The notes under the pieces were generated by a model, which had not been told where the DNA came from, made no database searches, and worked only from the letters and a program-made list of their open reading frames with translations. A stretch of DNA of 64,000 bases from the NCBI GenBank assembly GCA_937996625.1, contig CALKVA010000010.1, forward strand, positions 141,969 to 205,968, written 5' to 3'. The position numbers were made by a program, and so were the translations under genes. Shown here in pieces: positions 44,938-53,918 of this stretch (positions are counted from its first letter, which is position 1; each line of letters starts with the position of its first letter). The stretch is from UBA5951 sp009936885 (GTDB taxonomy: Bacteria > Pseudomonadota > Alphaproteobacteria > Puniceispirillales > Puniceispirillaceae).

Positions 44938-45882
44938 TTATAAATCAGCTATATCATAAGAAACACCAACTGGAATAATGCTGAAGGGATTAATTTTTTG
45001 GTGTGACAAATAATAATGGTCAATAATATGGTCTAATTTTACAGTATCTCTAACTTTTGGAACATCAAGTAAGCGATGCATATAAGCGTGAAGTTTGGGA
45101 TAGTCGCGTAACTTCCTTTTGTTGCACTTAAAATGAAAATAATAAACAGGGTCGAAGCGAATTAAAGTAGGAAATAATCTCCAATCAGCCTCACAAGGGA
45201 TTTCTCCCAGTAAAAAAGGTTTATCAGTTAAAATGGTTTCTAGCTGTTCTAAAGTATCAAATAATAAATTCACAGAGGAAGTATACGCTTCTTGAGATTT
45301 AGCAAACCCAACACGGTAAACGCCATTATTAAGTCCGCGATAAACTAGGTCATTTATTTCTTCTATTTTTCTAATATCATAAGAGGTTATCATTTTGTTT
45401 TCGGATTGGTTGGTTAATTTGCAAAATGGGCCATCTAACATTCTTATAATTTCTGAGGATTCATTATTCACAATAGTTTGATTTTTTTTATCCCACAGAG
45501 TTGGAACTGTAACCTTACCGGTAAAATCATTATCAACATGTGTGTATAATTGATGCAAATATGTAAGTTCAATACCAGTGTTGTTGACAACTTCTCTATA
45601 TTTTTTAAAATTCCAGCCAGTTGGATAACTGATCGGGTGCACAATTGAAACGCCAATTATACCTTCAAGATTGTGCAGTACCCGATATAGTAAAGCGCGA
45701 TGTGCCCAAGGGCAGGCATAAGCAACGATTAATTCATACCGACCCGCCTCGGCAGGAAATTTTCCTTCACCTGGATTAGATATAAATTCACGGTAAGGTG
45801 ATTCTGGGCGAATAAAACTTCCATCTGGCGCTTGTTTTCCTTCGGCGTCAGGCCCCCAAATGCCGTCTACAAGCATTCCCAT
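44938..45882 (-). CDS. Glutathionyl-hydroquinone reductase (Xi-class GST)
   Basis: A 314-aa Xi-class GST of the YqjG/ECM4 type. The catalytic cysteine is C57 in YACPWAHRALL, the family signature. Other marks are the GDGSFIRPESPYREFIS-type N-terminus, SVIHPISYPTGWNF, WDKKNQTIVNNESSEIIRML, and the C-terminal LRDYPKLHAYMHRLL. It reduces glutathionyl-hydroquinones, formed by spontaneous reaction of glutathione with quinones, back to hydroquinones. Adjacent GST and nearby FAH and decarboxylase-like genes support a quinone or aromatic context. A terminator separates it from the ABC operon upstream. Confidence 0.93.
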   Translation of the reverse strand: MGMLVDGIWGPDAEGKQAPDGSFIRPESPYREFISNPGEGKFPAEAGRYELIVAYACPWAHRALLYRVLHNLEGIIGVSIVHPISYPTGWNFKKYREVVNNTGIELTYLHQLYTHVDNDFTGKVTVPTLWDKKNQTIVNNESSEIIRMLDGPFCKLTNQSENKMITSYDIRKIEEINDLVYRGLNNGVYRVGFAKSQEAYTSSVNLLFDTLEQLETILTDKPFLLGEIPCEADWRLFPTLIRFDPVYYFHFKCNKRKLRDYPKLHAYMHRLLDVPKVRDTVKLDHIIDHYYLSHQKINPFSIIPVGVSYDIADL

Positions 45883-45901
45883 ATATAAATTCCTTGCTTA
45901 T

Positions 45902-45931
45902 AAAAAGAGAGCCAGCTTTTAGCTGGCCCTC
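45902..45931 (-). terminator. Rho-independent terminator after the ABC operon
   Basis: On the minus strand an 11-bp stem (GAGGGCCAGCT with AGCTGGCTCTC, one G-T pair) with a three-base loop is followed by TTTTT. In plus coordinates the arms are 45921-45931 and 45907-45917. It lies between the binding-protein stop and the reductase start. Confidence 0.9.
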
Positions 45932-45952
45932 CCTTTTATTTAATTAATTTTC

Positions 45953-47017
45953 TTACACAGGTCTTTTGGCTAAACCAAGAGATTCTTGTGCAGCATGAAG
46001 GAAGCGTAAATCTACAGCATCACGCCAATCAAAATCTGCAGGTACTTGCTGAAGGTCAATTACACCTTGAGCAAAGCTATCCATTGACTCTTCTGTAAAG
46101 CCACCATCTTTACAAATTTGGTCTAACTCGGTTTCATACTGAGCCTCAAATTCAGGTGGAATATCAAAGCCTTTAGAACGCATTTCAGCATATGCAGCGT
46201 CTTTATTTGCAGGGTCAAATAGCCACTGACGAGCTTTCAATTCTGCATATTGCCAGGCATAAAGGGCATCCTCATTCTTATCACCCCATTCCATATTAGT
46301 AATAAAGCCTTCTTGTGGTACCTCATAGATTTTAGCTGAAATAAATTTACCGCCATTTTCTGTAAGACCATTTTCATGGCGAGGGAAAACAGATGCACCC
46401 TGAAGAACACCAGCTATGAGAGCTTTCATTCGTCCATCAGAACCGCCCTTCATAGGTACCATTTCAACATCTTTATCTGGGTCTATTCCATTTTGGATTA
46501 AGATTTGACGCTGAATCCATGTGTTGCGCCCGCCAAGGCCACCACCAGAAACTTTGCCGCCTTTTAGATCTTCAAAAGTTTCAATACCTTTTGCAACTCC
46601 CATAATCCACCATTCTTTATCACGGTAAACACTTAGGAGTTTAAGCGGCTTTCCACTTGCCGCATTATTGCCAAATAACACGTCAACATCTGAGTGAGCC
46701 ACATCAAGGCTTCCGCCTATTAATCCGGGGAAGTAGCTATCTGTTAGATAGAAATCAATCTCTTCAATTCCTGCACTTTCATAAAATCCCTTGAATTGAG
46801 CAAGACGCCAAGACCATTGCGCAGCGTAATTAGGGTTCCAGTCAGCCATTCTTATTGTGCTTGCGCTGGATTTTATCGCTGAAGAGTCAACTGCCCAAGC
46901 ACCTTTAAACGGCACAGCAGCAGCGCCGATCGCAATTCCAAGTGCTCCTAAACCGCCTTTAAGTAAGACTTCTCTTCTTGGTAGTAGTATTTTAGTTTTT
47001 TGTTTTAATCGAGCCAT
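45953..47017 (-). CDS. ABC importer binding protein (NMT1/SsuA type, Tat-exported)
   Basis: A 354-aa periplasmic binding protein of the nitrate/sulfonate/taurine/pyrimidine-precursor family. The N-terminus has a twin-arginine motif (PRREVLLKGG, residues 13-22), a hydrophobic stretch and AWA near 41, so it is probably folded before export. The mature part starts STIRMADWNPNYAAQW and contains GSLDVAHSDVDVLFGNNAA. Third gene of an ATPase-permease-binding-protein operon. The ligand is unknown; sulfonates, nitrate, riboflavin or pyrimidine precursors are family options. Confidence 0.88.
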   Translation of the reverse strand: MARLKQKTKILLPRREVLLKGGLGALGIAIGAAAVPFKGAWAVDSSAIKSSASTIRMADWNPNYAAQWSWRLAQFKGFYESAGIEEIDFYLTDSYFPGLIGGSLDVAHSDVDVLFGNNAASGKPLKLLSVYRDKEWWIMGVAKGIETFEDLKGGKVSGGGLGGRNTWIQRQILIQNGIDPDKDVEMVPMKGGSDGRMKALIAGVLQGASVFPRHENGLTENGGKFISAKIYEVPQEGFITNMEWGDKNEDALYAWQYAELKARQWLFDPANKDAAYAEMRSKGFDIPPEFEAQYETELDQICKDGGFTEESMDSFAQGVIDLQQVPADFDWRDAVDLRFLHAAQESLGLAKRPV

Positions 47018-47063
47018 TTCTTTCCTCCCATTTCATTATAAAATTTTGGTATCTGTGTAGGCA

Positions 47064-47939
47064 TCACAGATGATTCACATTTCGCCATGGAGCAACTTTT
47101 GCTTCAAGCCATCGTGTGAAATTGATTAGTGATAGTGACATCACAATTAGCAGCAGCAGAACAGCAAAAGTCATAGCAGTATTAAAAGTATCGGCTGAAC
47201 GCTGAATTAAATATCCTAAACCATTTGAACCACCGAACAGCTCCGCAATTACAACACCAATAAGACCCCGACCTATCCCTTGCTGAATTCCAGAAATGAT
47301 AAACGGTAGAGTGTATGGAAGAACTACTTTGTAATAAAGTTGGGTTCTATTCGCGCCAAATACTTTTGCTGCGGCGAGTAATGATTTTTCAGTAGTTTTA
47401 ACACCTGCCCAAGCATTAATGATGATTGGAAACACAGCAGAAAGCACAATGATAGTAACTTGCATTGTTGTGGTGAAACCAAGAAATAAAATAAACAAAG
47501 GCACCAAGGCAATTCTAGGAAGTGATGCTAGGGCCCAAACATAAGGGCTAAGAATTGATTCGACATATTTATTGCCTCCCATTAAAAGGCCTCCGGGGAT
47601 GCCAATTGCGCAGGCTATGCCAAGACCGGTCATCAGATTCTTAAAACTATGAAGAAAATGATCCAATATACTACCAGAAAACACTGCTCCCTCTGGTGCT
47701 CTGGTAGTCATTCCTACCCAAAGTTCTTGGAACATGGCTGATGCCTTAGGCAAGAACAGGGAGTTAATATTTCCATAAGTTGTGACTATTTCCCAAAGAA
47801 TAAAGAAAATAATAAGGTTTACTGACGTGACGACAAACCCTCTTGTTCTTCTCCATATTTCTCTAAAAGTCCATCCAACATCTTGTATTCTATTTGGATC
47901 ATCAGTTTCATATGTAATTTGGTCTGCAACTTTTGACAT
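47064..47939 (-). CDS. ABC importer permease (SsuC/TauC type)
   Basis: A 291-aa inner-membrane protein of the BPD transporter family with about six to seven helices. The EAA loop is AAAKVFGANRTQLYYKVVLPYTLPFI (near residue 180-205), the contact with the ATPase. First helix near 35. It lies 2 bases after the ATPase gene and 46 bases before the binding-protein gene. Ligand follows that of the binding protein. Confidence 0.92.
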   Translation of the reverse strand: MSKVADQITYETDDPNRIQDVGWTFREIWRRTRGFVVTSVNLIIFFILWEIVTTYGNINSLFLPKASAMFQELWVGMTTRAPEGAVFSGSILDHFLHSFKNLMTGLGIACAIGIPGGLLMGGNKYVESILSPYVWALASLPRIALVPLFILFLGFTTTMQVTIIVLSAVFPIIINAWAGVKTTEKSLLAAAKVFGANRTQLYYKVVLPYTLPFIISGIQQGIGRGLIGVVIAELFGGSNGLGYLIQRSADTFNTAMTFAVLLLLIVMSLSLINFTRWLEAKVAPWRNVNHL

Positions 47940-47941
47940 AC

Positions 47942-48754
47942 TTATTCCCCCCTTGTCGTTTGCATCGCTTCGTCTTTAACCAAATTCCAAATATGGTCAC
48001 GTAATACAGCGTATTTTTTCGATGTTTTTACCTCAGAATTATTCATTCTTGGGCGGGGAAAGTCGACATCAACAATTTCTTTGATTTTACCAGGACGATA
48101 AGAAATTACAACAACTCTATCACCAAGCAAAATTGCTTCGTCTATTGAATGTGTAATGAATACACAAGTTTGCCCTGTCTCCATGACGATACGTTCCATC
48201 TCGGCTTGCATTGCCTCACGCGTCATCGCATCGATAGCCGCAAAAGGCTCATCTGCAAGAAGAATGTCGGGGTTTGTGGCTAGCGCTCTTGCAATACCAA
48301 CACGCTGTTTCATACCCCCCGATAATTCGTAGGGAAAAGATTTTTCAAACCCTGTTAAATCAACAAGCTCAAGAGATTTCTTCACTCTATCTTGTTTTTC
48401 TTCTTCAGACAAACCAAGGTTTTGTAATTCATAAGGAAGTCTTATATTGGATTCGACTGTACGCCAGGGCAGCAAAGCGTAATCCTGAAATACCATAGCC
48501 CTATCAGGGCCAGGAGCGGTTACCTCTTCACCTCTAACTTTTACACTTCCTCCAGATTTAGGAATCAATCCAGAAATAGCGTTAATAAAACTTGTTTTAC
48601 CACAGCCAGAAGGCCCAACCAACACGACGAACTCACCTTTTTTAATATCTAAGCTTATATTTTGCAAAGCAATTAACTTTTTTCGCTCGCGATGCAGGTC
48701 GTAAGAAATCGTGAGATCTTCTGCGACTATGATATTTTCATTAGATGCAGGCAA
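47942..48754 (-). CDS. ABC importer ATPase (SsuB/TauB type)
   Basis: A 270-aa ATP-binding subunit. Walker A GPSGCGKT is at residues 47-54, the Q-loop is FQDYALLP, the signature LSGGMKQR, Walker B ILLADEPFAAID and the switch histidine in ITHSIDEA. It energises the operon's permease at the inner membrane. It is the first gene; the 226 bases upstream up to the DMT transporter gene must hold the promoter, and I see no clear operator. Confidence 0.95.
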   Translation of the reverse strand: MPASNENIIVAEDLTISYDLHRERKKLIALQNISLDIKKGEFVVLVGPSGCGKTSFINAISGLIPKSGGSVKVRGEEVTAPGPDRAMVFQDYALLPWRTVESNIRLPYELQNLGLSEEEKQDRVKKSLELVDLTGFEKSFPYELSGGMKQRVGIARALATNPDILLADEPFAAIDAMTREAMQAEMERIVMETGQTCVFITHSIDEAILLGDRVVVISYRPGKIKEIVDVDFPRPRMNNSEVKTSKKYAVLRDHIWNLVKDEAMQTTRGE

Positions 48755-48980
48755 ATGATTTTCCCCCTGAATTGTGTGACAATAAAAACAACAGTAAAAA
48801 ATTGGACAAGTTTACGTTTGTGAGGTCAAGCAAAAAATAAAAAATTCCCTTTTTTCTGCAATTTAGTGGCCAAATTCTTACCCAAAAAAAAGTAATAATA
48901 GCTGAGTTTAGAATTTTATGATGGATATTATTTATAAATTGGTGTTTGTCTTTTAATAAGAACGGGTTGTTTTAAAAAAA

Positions 48981-49979
48981 TCATGTCAAATGTGCTTTAA
49001 ACCTTTCGCGCTGACCCACTACAACCGCCATTGTCACACTCGCCGCGAAGATGACCATCTCAAATGTTATTAATTCATTTAATAACCAGAATGATATAAA
49101 TAATGTAATGAATGGTTGAAGAAATTGTAATTGACCAATTTTTGCGATGCCGCCCCTGGATAGAGCAATGCTCCACAAACAATTGCCTATAAACATCGAA
49201 AAAAGCCCTAAATAAATCACTCCCCAAAATGAGCTTCCATGTTGGATAGCATCGCTGATAGCAAGATTGCTTGGCCAGAGAAAAAAAGTAAATAAAATGG
49301 AAACTGGCGCAGTCAAGCATAATCCCCATGATATTACAGTGAATCCAGACATATGTTTGTTGAGTGCAGCACTTTTTGTATATCCTACCGCAGCGCAAAA
49401 ACAAGCTATGAAAAGCCAAAAATTGCCAAGCATTATATTTTGGGAGGTATTTGTTAGGCTGTAAGTCTGAGAAAAGTGTGATTTAAGCATAAAGCTTGTT
49501 ACTAAGAATGCCGCTACGATTGAGCATGCCCAAAACAAAATGGGTGGGCGCTCTTTAGCAATTAAAACTCCGGCTGCAGATAAAAATAATGGCAACATAG
49601 CCAAAACTACAGCGCTATATGAGCTTGATACATTAGCAAGCGCAAAAGCAACGGCTCCAGGAAAACCAAAAACAAGCATCATGCCAACAAATAATAAATC
49701 GCGCATTTGAGCTATTGAAGGAATGTTGGTAATCATAATTGGAGAATGATTTATTTCTGGCTCTTCTGATTCCATTAAAATCTTTCTTTTTTGTTCATTG
49801 AAGAAAAAAGTGGTTATGATAAAAATTAGAGCAAATATGCTAGCGCTCGATGCGCGTAAGCATGTTGCAAGTATGGGAGGATATAAATCAAGAGCTAATT
49901 TGGTTGCTGGGAATGTTCCAGCAAACATTATCACCGCCATTATCCCAATACTAATTGATAACGTTTGAGAGGCATGCAT
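48981..49979 (-). CDS. EamA/DMT-family transporter
   Basis: A 332-aa carrier with about ten membrane helices in two EamA repeats. The loop between helices 2 and 3 (NEQKRKILMESEEPEINHSP) is longer and more charged than in the two other DMT genes of the window. Substrate unknown. It is divergent from the peptide-type ABC operon over 175 bases, so shared control is possible. Confidence 0.84.
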   Translation of the reverse strand: MHASQTLSISIGIMAVIMFAGTFPATKLALDLYPPILATCLRASSASIFALIFIITTFFFNEQKRKILMESEEPEINHSPIMITNIPSIAQMRDLLFVGMMLVFGFPGAVAFALANVSSSYSAVVLAMLPLFLSAAGVLIAKERPPILFWACSIVAAFLVTSFMLKSHFSQTYSLTNTSQNIMLGNFWLFIACFCAAVGYTKSAALNKHMSGFTVISWGLCLTAPVSILFTFFLWPSNLAISDAIQHGSSFWGVIYLGLFSMFIGNCLWSIALSRGGIAKIGQLQFLQPFITLFISFWLLNELITFEMVIFAASVTMAVVVGQRERFKAHLT

Positions 49980-50154
49980 CTGGTTTTTAAATCTCTGAGA
50001 TTAATAGAAAAAAATTATAGACAAATGGTAAATAATGCAATGTGTTTACGTTTCGTCAATTAAAAAAATATTATCGATAAAACTTGCACCATTTTAATTC
50101 TGACTTTAACCTAATTGGATAATCGTTTTAAAAAGATTAATAAAGGGGAGAAGT

Positions 50155-51798
50155 ATGCAAAAATTATTAATTATTACTCAAACCATTTTATTGGGTATTT
50201 TCCTATCTGTTGGAGCGCAGGCTCAGGCAGTTAAGAATCCTGGTATTTTGGTCCATGCTGCAGATGATGAAGCAACTACACTAGACCCAGCTCAAGTTGA
50301 AGCAGGTGAAGGTGGGGAAACTGTTATTTTGCAGGTTTATGATAGACTTTTAGAGTTTGGCCCTTCTGGTCCACAGTTGATTCCTGGCCTTGCGTCAACA
50401 GTTCCAACTATTGCGAACGGAATGATCAGCGAAGATGGGATGACTTATACCTTTAAAATCAGAGAAGGCGTTGTGTTTCATGATGGAACAGATTTAACAG
50501 CTGACGACGTTAAGTTTTCTTGGGATAGAATCGTTGAAATGGACTTGCCTGAAGGTCAGGCAGGAGTTATTGCCGACATTGTTACCGACACAAAAGTTAT
50601 TGATGATTATACTTTCCAGGTAACTTTGTCTGGACCGAGTGCTAGCTTTTTGAACAGCACAGTTGTTTCAATGGCAGCATCAATTGTTAGTCAAGATGCA
50701 GTAATGGCTAATGGCGGTGTGGTTGCTGGAGAGCCAAACGAATACATGGCACAAAATGTTGCTGGAACAGGTCCTTACAAATTAAAGGCATGGAATCGTG
50801 GAGAAAATATTCTTCTCGATATAAATGAAAACTATTGGGGAGAAAATGCAAAGCTAGCAGCGCGGATCGAAATCGGCGCCGAGCCTGATGTTCGTGTTCT
50901 AGGTCTTCGTGCTGGAAATTATGATACGATAGAAACCGATCCTTCATTTGTTGCAGATATCGAAGGGGCTGATGGGGTAACACTCCATACTGGTGGCTTG
51001 TTGCTTGAGCCTATTCATGTTGGCTTTAATTTGAACATTCCTGAAGGTTCACTTCCGAAAGAAGATACCATTCCAACTGATTTTTTTCATGACCCTAGAA
51101 TTCGTCAGGCTTTTAACTACGCATTTGATTATGATGCGTTTTTATACGGTCCTTTAGCTGGGTTTGGACAATTCAATCCGCATTATTTGCCAATCGGTAT
51201 TTTTGGACATGATGCGGATGCCCCAGTTTATGGTGCTCAAGACAAAGCCAAAGCCGAAGCATTGTTCAGAGAAGCCGGTTACTGGGATAAGGGTTTTTCT
51301 GTTTCTGTGATAACTGAGGAATCTAACTTGTTTGCAGATGCAGCGCTGGTTCTTAAAGACTCTATGGAGGGTATGAACCCGAATTTTAGAATCAATGTTC
51401 TTGCGGTTGCAGAGGCTGTTTTTGATGAAGCGCATGCTCAAAATCCAATTGAATATGCAATGTGGGTTAAAAACGCAGATCCATTTGCCGACCCACATCC
51501 ATATATGAGCGCTTATCAGCATCCCGACGGTGAGTGGGGCGAAGTGCACGGTTTTGCCAATGGCTATCGTAATCCAGAGAAAATTGCTGAGTTAATTGAC
51601 GGCGCTTCTATTGAATTAGACGTAGATAAAAGAGCGGCAATGTATTCCGAACTTCAGAGATTATTGTTTGATGATCCAATGTGGCTAATAACTGCTCAGG
51701 AAGGCGTTACAATGGCCTATCGCAGTTGGGTAAAAGGTTTCCAAATGAATCCATTATGGCCTCGTCCTAGTTTGAGGTTCGCATATTTAGACAAATAA
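50155..51798 (+). CDS. Peptide/nickel-type ABC binding protein (family 5)
   Basis: A 547-aa periplasmic solute-binding protein with a Sec signal peptide (hydrophobic core LLIITQTILLGIFLSVGA, cut near AQA at 24-26). The mature part begins GILVHAADDEATTLDPAQVE and includes SEDGMTYTFKIREGVVFHDGT (typical family-5 signature) and VAGTGPYKLKAWNRGE. The ribosome-binding site is GGGGAG. First gene of a five-gene importer operon. Ligands of the family include di- and oligopeptides, nickel, glutathione and opines; the sequence does not decide. Downstream hairpin likely protects its mRNA. Confidence 0.92.
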   Translation: MQKLLIITQTILLGIFLSVGAQAQAVKNPGILVHAADDEATTLDPAQVEAGEGGETVILQVYDRLLEFGPSGPQLIPGLASTVPTIANGMISEDGMTYTFKIREGVVFHDGTDLTADDVKFSWDRIVEMDLPEGQAGVIADIVTDTKVIDDYTFQVTLSGPSASFLNSTVVSMAASIVSQDAVMANGGVVAGEPNEYMAQNVAGTGPYKLKAWNRGENILLDINENYWGENAKLAARIEIGAEPDVRVLGLRAGNYDTIETDPSFVADIEGADGVTLHTGGLLLEPIHVGFNLNIPEGSLPKEDTIPTDFFHDPRIRQAFNYAFDYDAFLYGPLAGFGQFNPHYLPIGIFGHDADAPVYGAQDKAKAEALFREAGYWDKGFSVSVITEESNLFADAALVLKDSMEGMNPNFRINVLAVAEAVFDEAHAQNPIEYAMWVKNADPFADPHPYMSAYQHPDGEWGEVHGFANGYRNPEKIAELIDGASIELDVDKRAAMYSELQRLLFDDPMWLITAQEGVTMAYRSWVKGFQMNPLWPRPSLRFAYLDK

Positions 51799-51807
51799 TA
51801 TTTAAAA

Positions 51808-51852
51808 AGGTCAACCGCACTTATAGATGCGAAAGTATCTTGTGGTTGACCT
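51808..51852 (+). other. Intra-operon hairpin after the binding-protein gene
   Basis: AGGTCAACCGCA (51808-51819) pairs with TGTGGTTGACCT (51841-51852), 12 pairs with one G-U, across a 21-base loop that contains a small inner stem (AGAT/ATCT). No poly-T follows. Such hairpins commonly sit between a binding-protein gene and its permease genes and raise the amount of binding-protein mRNA. Confidence 0.6.
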
Positions 51853-51966
51853 CTTCCTCCTTAAATCAATATCCCTTTGAAAAAACAAATTAAGGGCTTT
51901 ACTAAAATTGTTGTGAGAAAATTCATTTAATACATATGCTTCGCGCACTTCTAAACGGAATAAATT

Positions 51967-52980
51967 ATGCAAATTAGAGATTATATTATTCGGCGACTAT
52001 TAGTTTTGCCTGTTTTGATCATTGGTACATCAATAATTGTTTTCGCGCTTACTCGGATAGGGGGATCTCCTATCGGAATCTACCTCTCTCATGAGATGAA
52101 CCCCGCAGAAGTACAAGAAATGAAGGAGAGATTTCATTTGGATAAGCCAGTGCCTGTGCAATATTTTTATTGGATTAAAGGCGTAACTCAAGGTGACCTT
52201 GGGTGGTCGGGTGTTGCTTCGGCTCCAGTTGTTGACGTGTTTCCCAAGAAGTTTGCAGCCACCATGGAACTCGCCATCGCAGCAGGTATAGTTGCAGTGT
52301 CTCTTGGAATTGCTTTAGGAACCTTTGCAGGCGCAAGGCGCAACAAACTTGCTGACCATATAATCAGAGTAGTATCTGTAAGTGGAGCCAGTATGCCGCT
52401 TTTTTGGTTTGCTATCTTATTGTTAATTATTTTTTGGGTCTGGCTTGGCTGGTTTCCCATCGGCAGAAGTGACCCCAATTTATTCGAGGCTATACCGCAC
52501 CCAACTGGTTTTTATACTATTGATGCTTTATTAGCAGGGAATTTCGCCGCGTTTAGGGATGCGGTTTGGCACCTAATTATGCCAGCTGTGGCTTTAGGCT
52601 ATGGTGCAACAGCAATTATTGCTAGAATGATGCGCTCTTCTCTTATTGAAGAATTACAGGAAGATTATGTGGATGCTGCAAAAGCAAAAGGCCTCGCAGA
52701 GCGAGTCGTTCTAAAAAAACATGCACGAAGAAATGCGCTTATTCCAACTGTAACGGTTATCGGATTAACCTTTGGATTTTTGCTTCAGGGAACAGTTGTA
52801 GCAGAAATCATCTTTCGTTGGCCTGGTTTAGGGCGTTGGATGGCTTCGGCTGTCCTTCGCGGAGACCAGGCAACTATTATGACATATGTTATGTTTACAA
52901 GTATCTTGTTTTTGATTGTGAATCTGGTCGTGGATATTATTTACGCAAATCTAGATCGACGCGTTGTTTTAGGAGAGTAA
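51967..52980 (+). CDS. ABC permease (DppB type)
   Basis: A 337-aa inner-membrane permease with about six helices. N-terminal hydrophobic RRLLVLPVLIIGTSIIVFALTRI, the large periplasmic loop and the EAA motif DYVDAAKAKGLAERVVLKKHARRNALIPT (residues about 238-266) are typical of OppB/DppB. It lies 168 bases after the binding-protein gene, a gap holding the hairpin. Its stop is one base before the next gene's start. Confidence 0.92.
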   Translation: MQIRDYIIRRLLVLPVLIIGTSIIVFALTRIGGSPIGIYLSHEMNPAEVQEMKERFHLDKPVPVQYFYWIKGVTQGDLGWSGVASAPVVDVFPKKFAATMELAIAAGIVAVSLGIALGTFAGARRNKLADHIIRVVSVSGASMPLFWFAILLLIIFWVWLGWFPIGRSDPNLFEAIPHPTGFYTIDALLAGNFAAFRDAVWHLIMPAVALGYGATAIIARMMRSSLIEELQEDYVDAAKAKGLAERVVLKKHARRNALIPTVTVIGLTFGFLLQGTVVAEIIFRWPGLGRWMASAVLRGDQATIMTYVMFTSILFLIVNLVVDIIYANLDRRVVLGE

Positions 52981-52981
52981 T

Positions 52982-53914
52982 ATGTCACAAGACTTAAAAA
53001 CTAGCTCTGTCGCCATCGAGGGTTTGAATGATTCCGCGTTGAAGGTTCGCCTAAAGCGTAATCTTGAAATTATACAAAATGTGCTAGAAAACCCAACTAC
53101 TGTAATCGGTCTAATAATTGTTATATTGATGCTTTTGATGGCATTGCTTGCGCCAATAATTACAGAGCCCAATATGCCAGATCCATATCAGATGCCACGT
53201 GACTGGAAAGCTGCGCGTTCTGCGCCACTCACTCCTGGGCATGTCCTTGGCACCACCAACCGAGGTGGAGATGTGTTTTATGGCGTTGTTTGGGGGGCAA
53301 GAACATCTCTTAAATTGTCTCTTATAGTGGTTTGTCTAACAGTTGTAGTTGGTGTTACGATTGGAAGTATTGCTGGCATTGTTGGTGGAAAAGTTGATGA
53401 AATCTTAATGCGTGTTGTTGACGTTTTTTTATCTATCCCAGAACTTATTTTTGCATTAGCTATAGCCGCAATATTGGGTCCCTCCTTTACCAACATTATA
53501 TTGGCACTGGTGGTTGTTTTTTGGGTGAAATATGCTCGAATAATGCGGGCTCAGGTCATCAGGATTAAACAACGTGAATATGTCGATGCAGCTAGAGTAA
53601 TGGGTGACTCAAAAATGCAGATATATTTAAAGGACATTCTTCCTAATTCATTTAGTCCGGTAATGGTGCAAGCAACTTTAGACATGGGCAATATTGTTCT
53701 GGTTGGCGCAACTCTCTCGTTTATTGGATTGTCCGAAGCAGGTATAGCAGAATGGGGTGTCCTGGTTTCAGAGGGACAGGCTGGCATTTCTGCAGGCAGA
53801 TGGTGGGCATCTACTTTTCCAGGATTGATGGTATTTTTATGGGCACTCGCCTTTAATTTGGTTGGGGATGGTCTTCGTGATGTATTAGACCCGAGAACTG
53901 AGACTAAGAGGTAA
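52982..53914 (+). CDS. ABC permease (DppC type)
   Basis: A 310-aa inner-membrane permease. A cytoplasmic N-terminus of about 35 residues precedes the first helix; TPGHVLGTTNRGGDVFYGVVWGARTSL is the OppC/DppC signature (G-T-D-x-x-G-R-D in most). The EAA motif is EYVDAARVMGDSKMQIYLKDILPN. It starts two bases after DppB and ends 4 bases before the first ATPase gene. Confidence 0.92.
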   Translation: MSQDLKTSSVAIEGLNDSALKVRLKRNLEIIQNVLENPTTVIGLIIVILMLLMALLAPIITEPNMPDPYQMPRDWKAARSAPLTPGHVLGTTNRGGDVFYGVVWGARTSLKLSLIVVCLTVVVGVTIGSIAGIVGGKVDEILMRVVDVFLSIPELIFALAIAAILGPSFTNIILALVVVFWVKYARIMRAQVIRIKQREYVDAARVMGDSKMQIYLKDILPNSFSPVMVQATLDMGNIVLVGATLSFIGLSEAGIAEWGVLVSEGQAGISAGRWWASTFPGLMVFLWALAFNLVGDGLRDVLDPRTETKR

Positions 53915-53918
53915 AATT

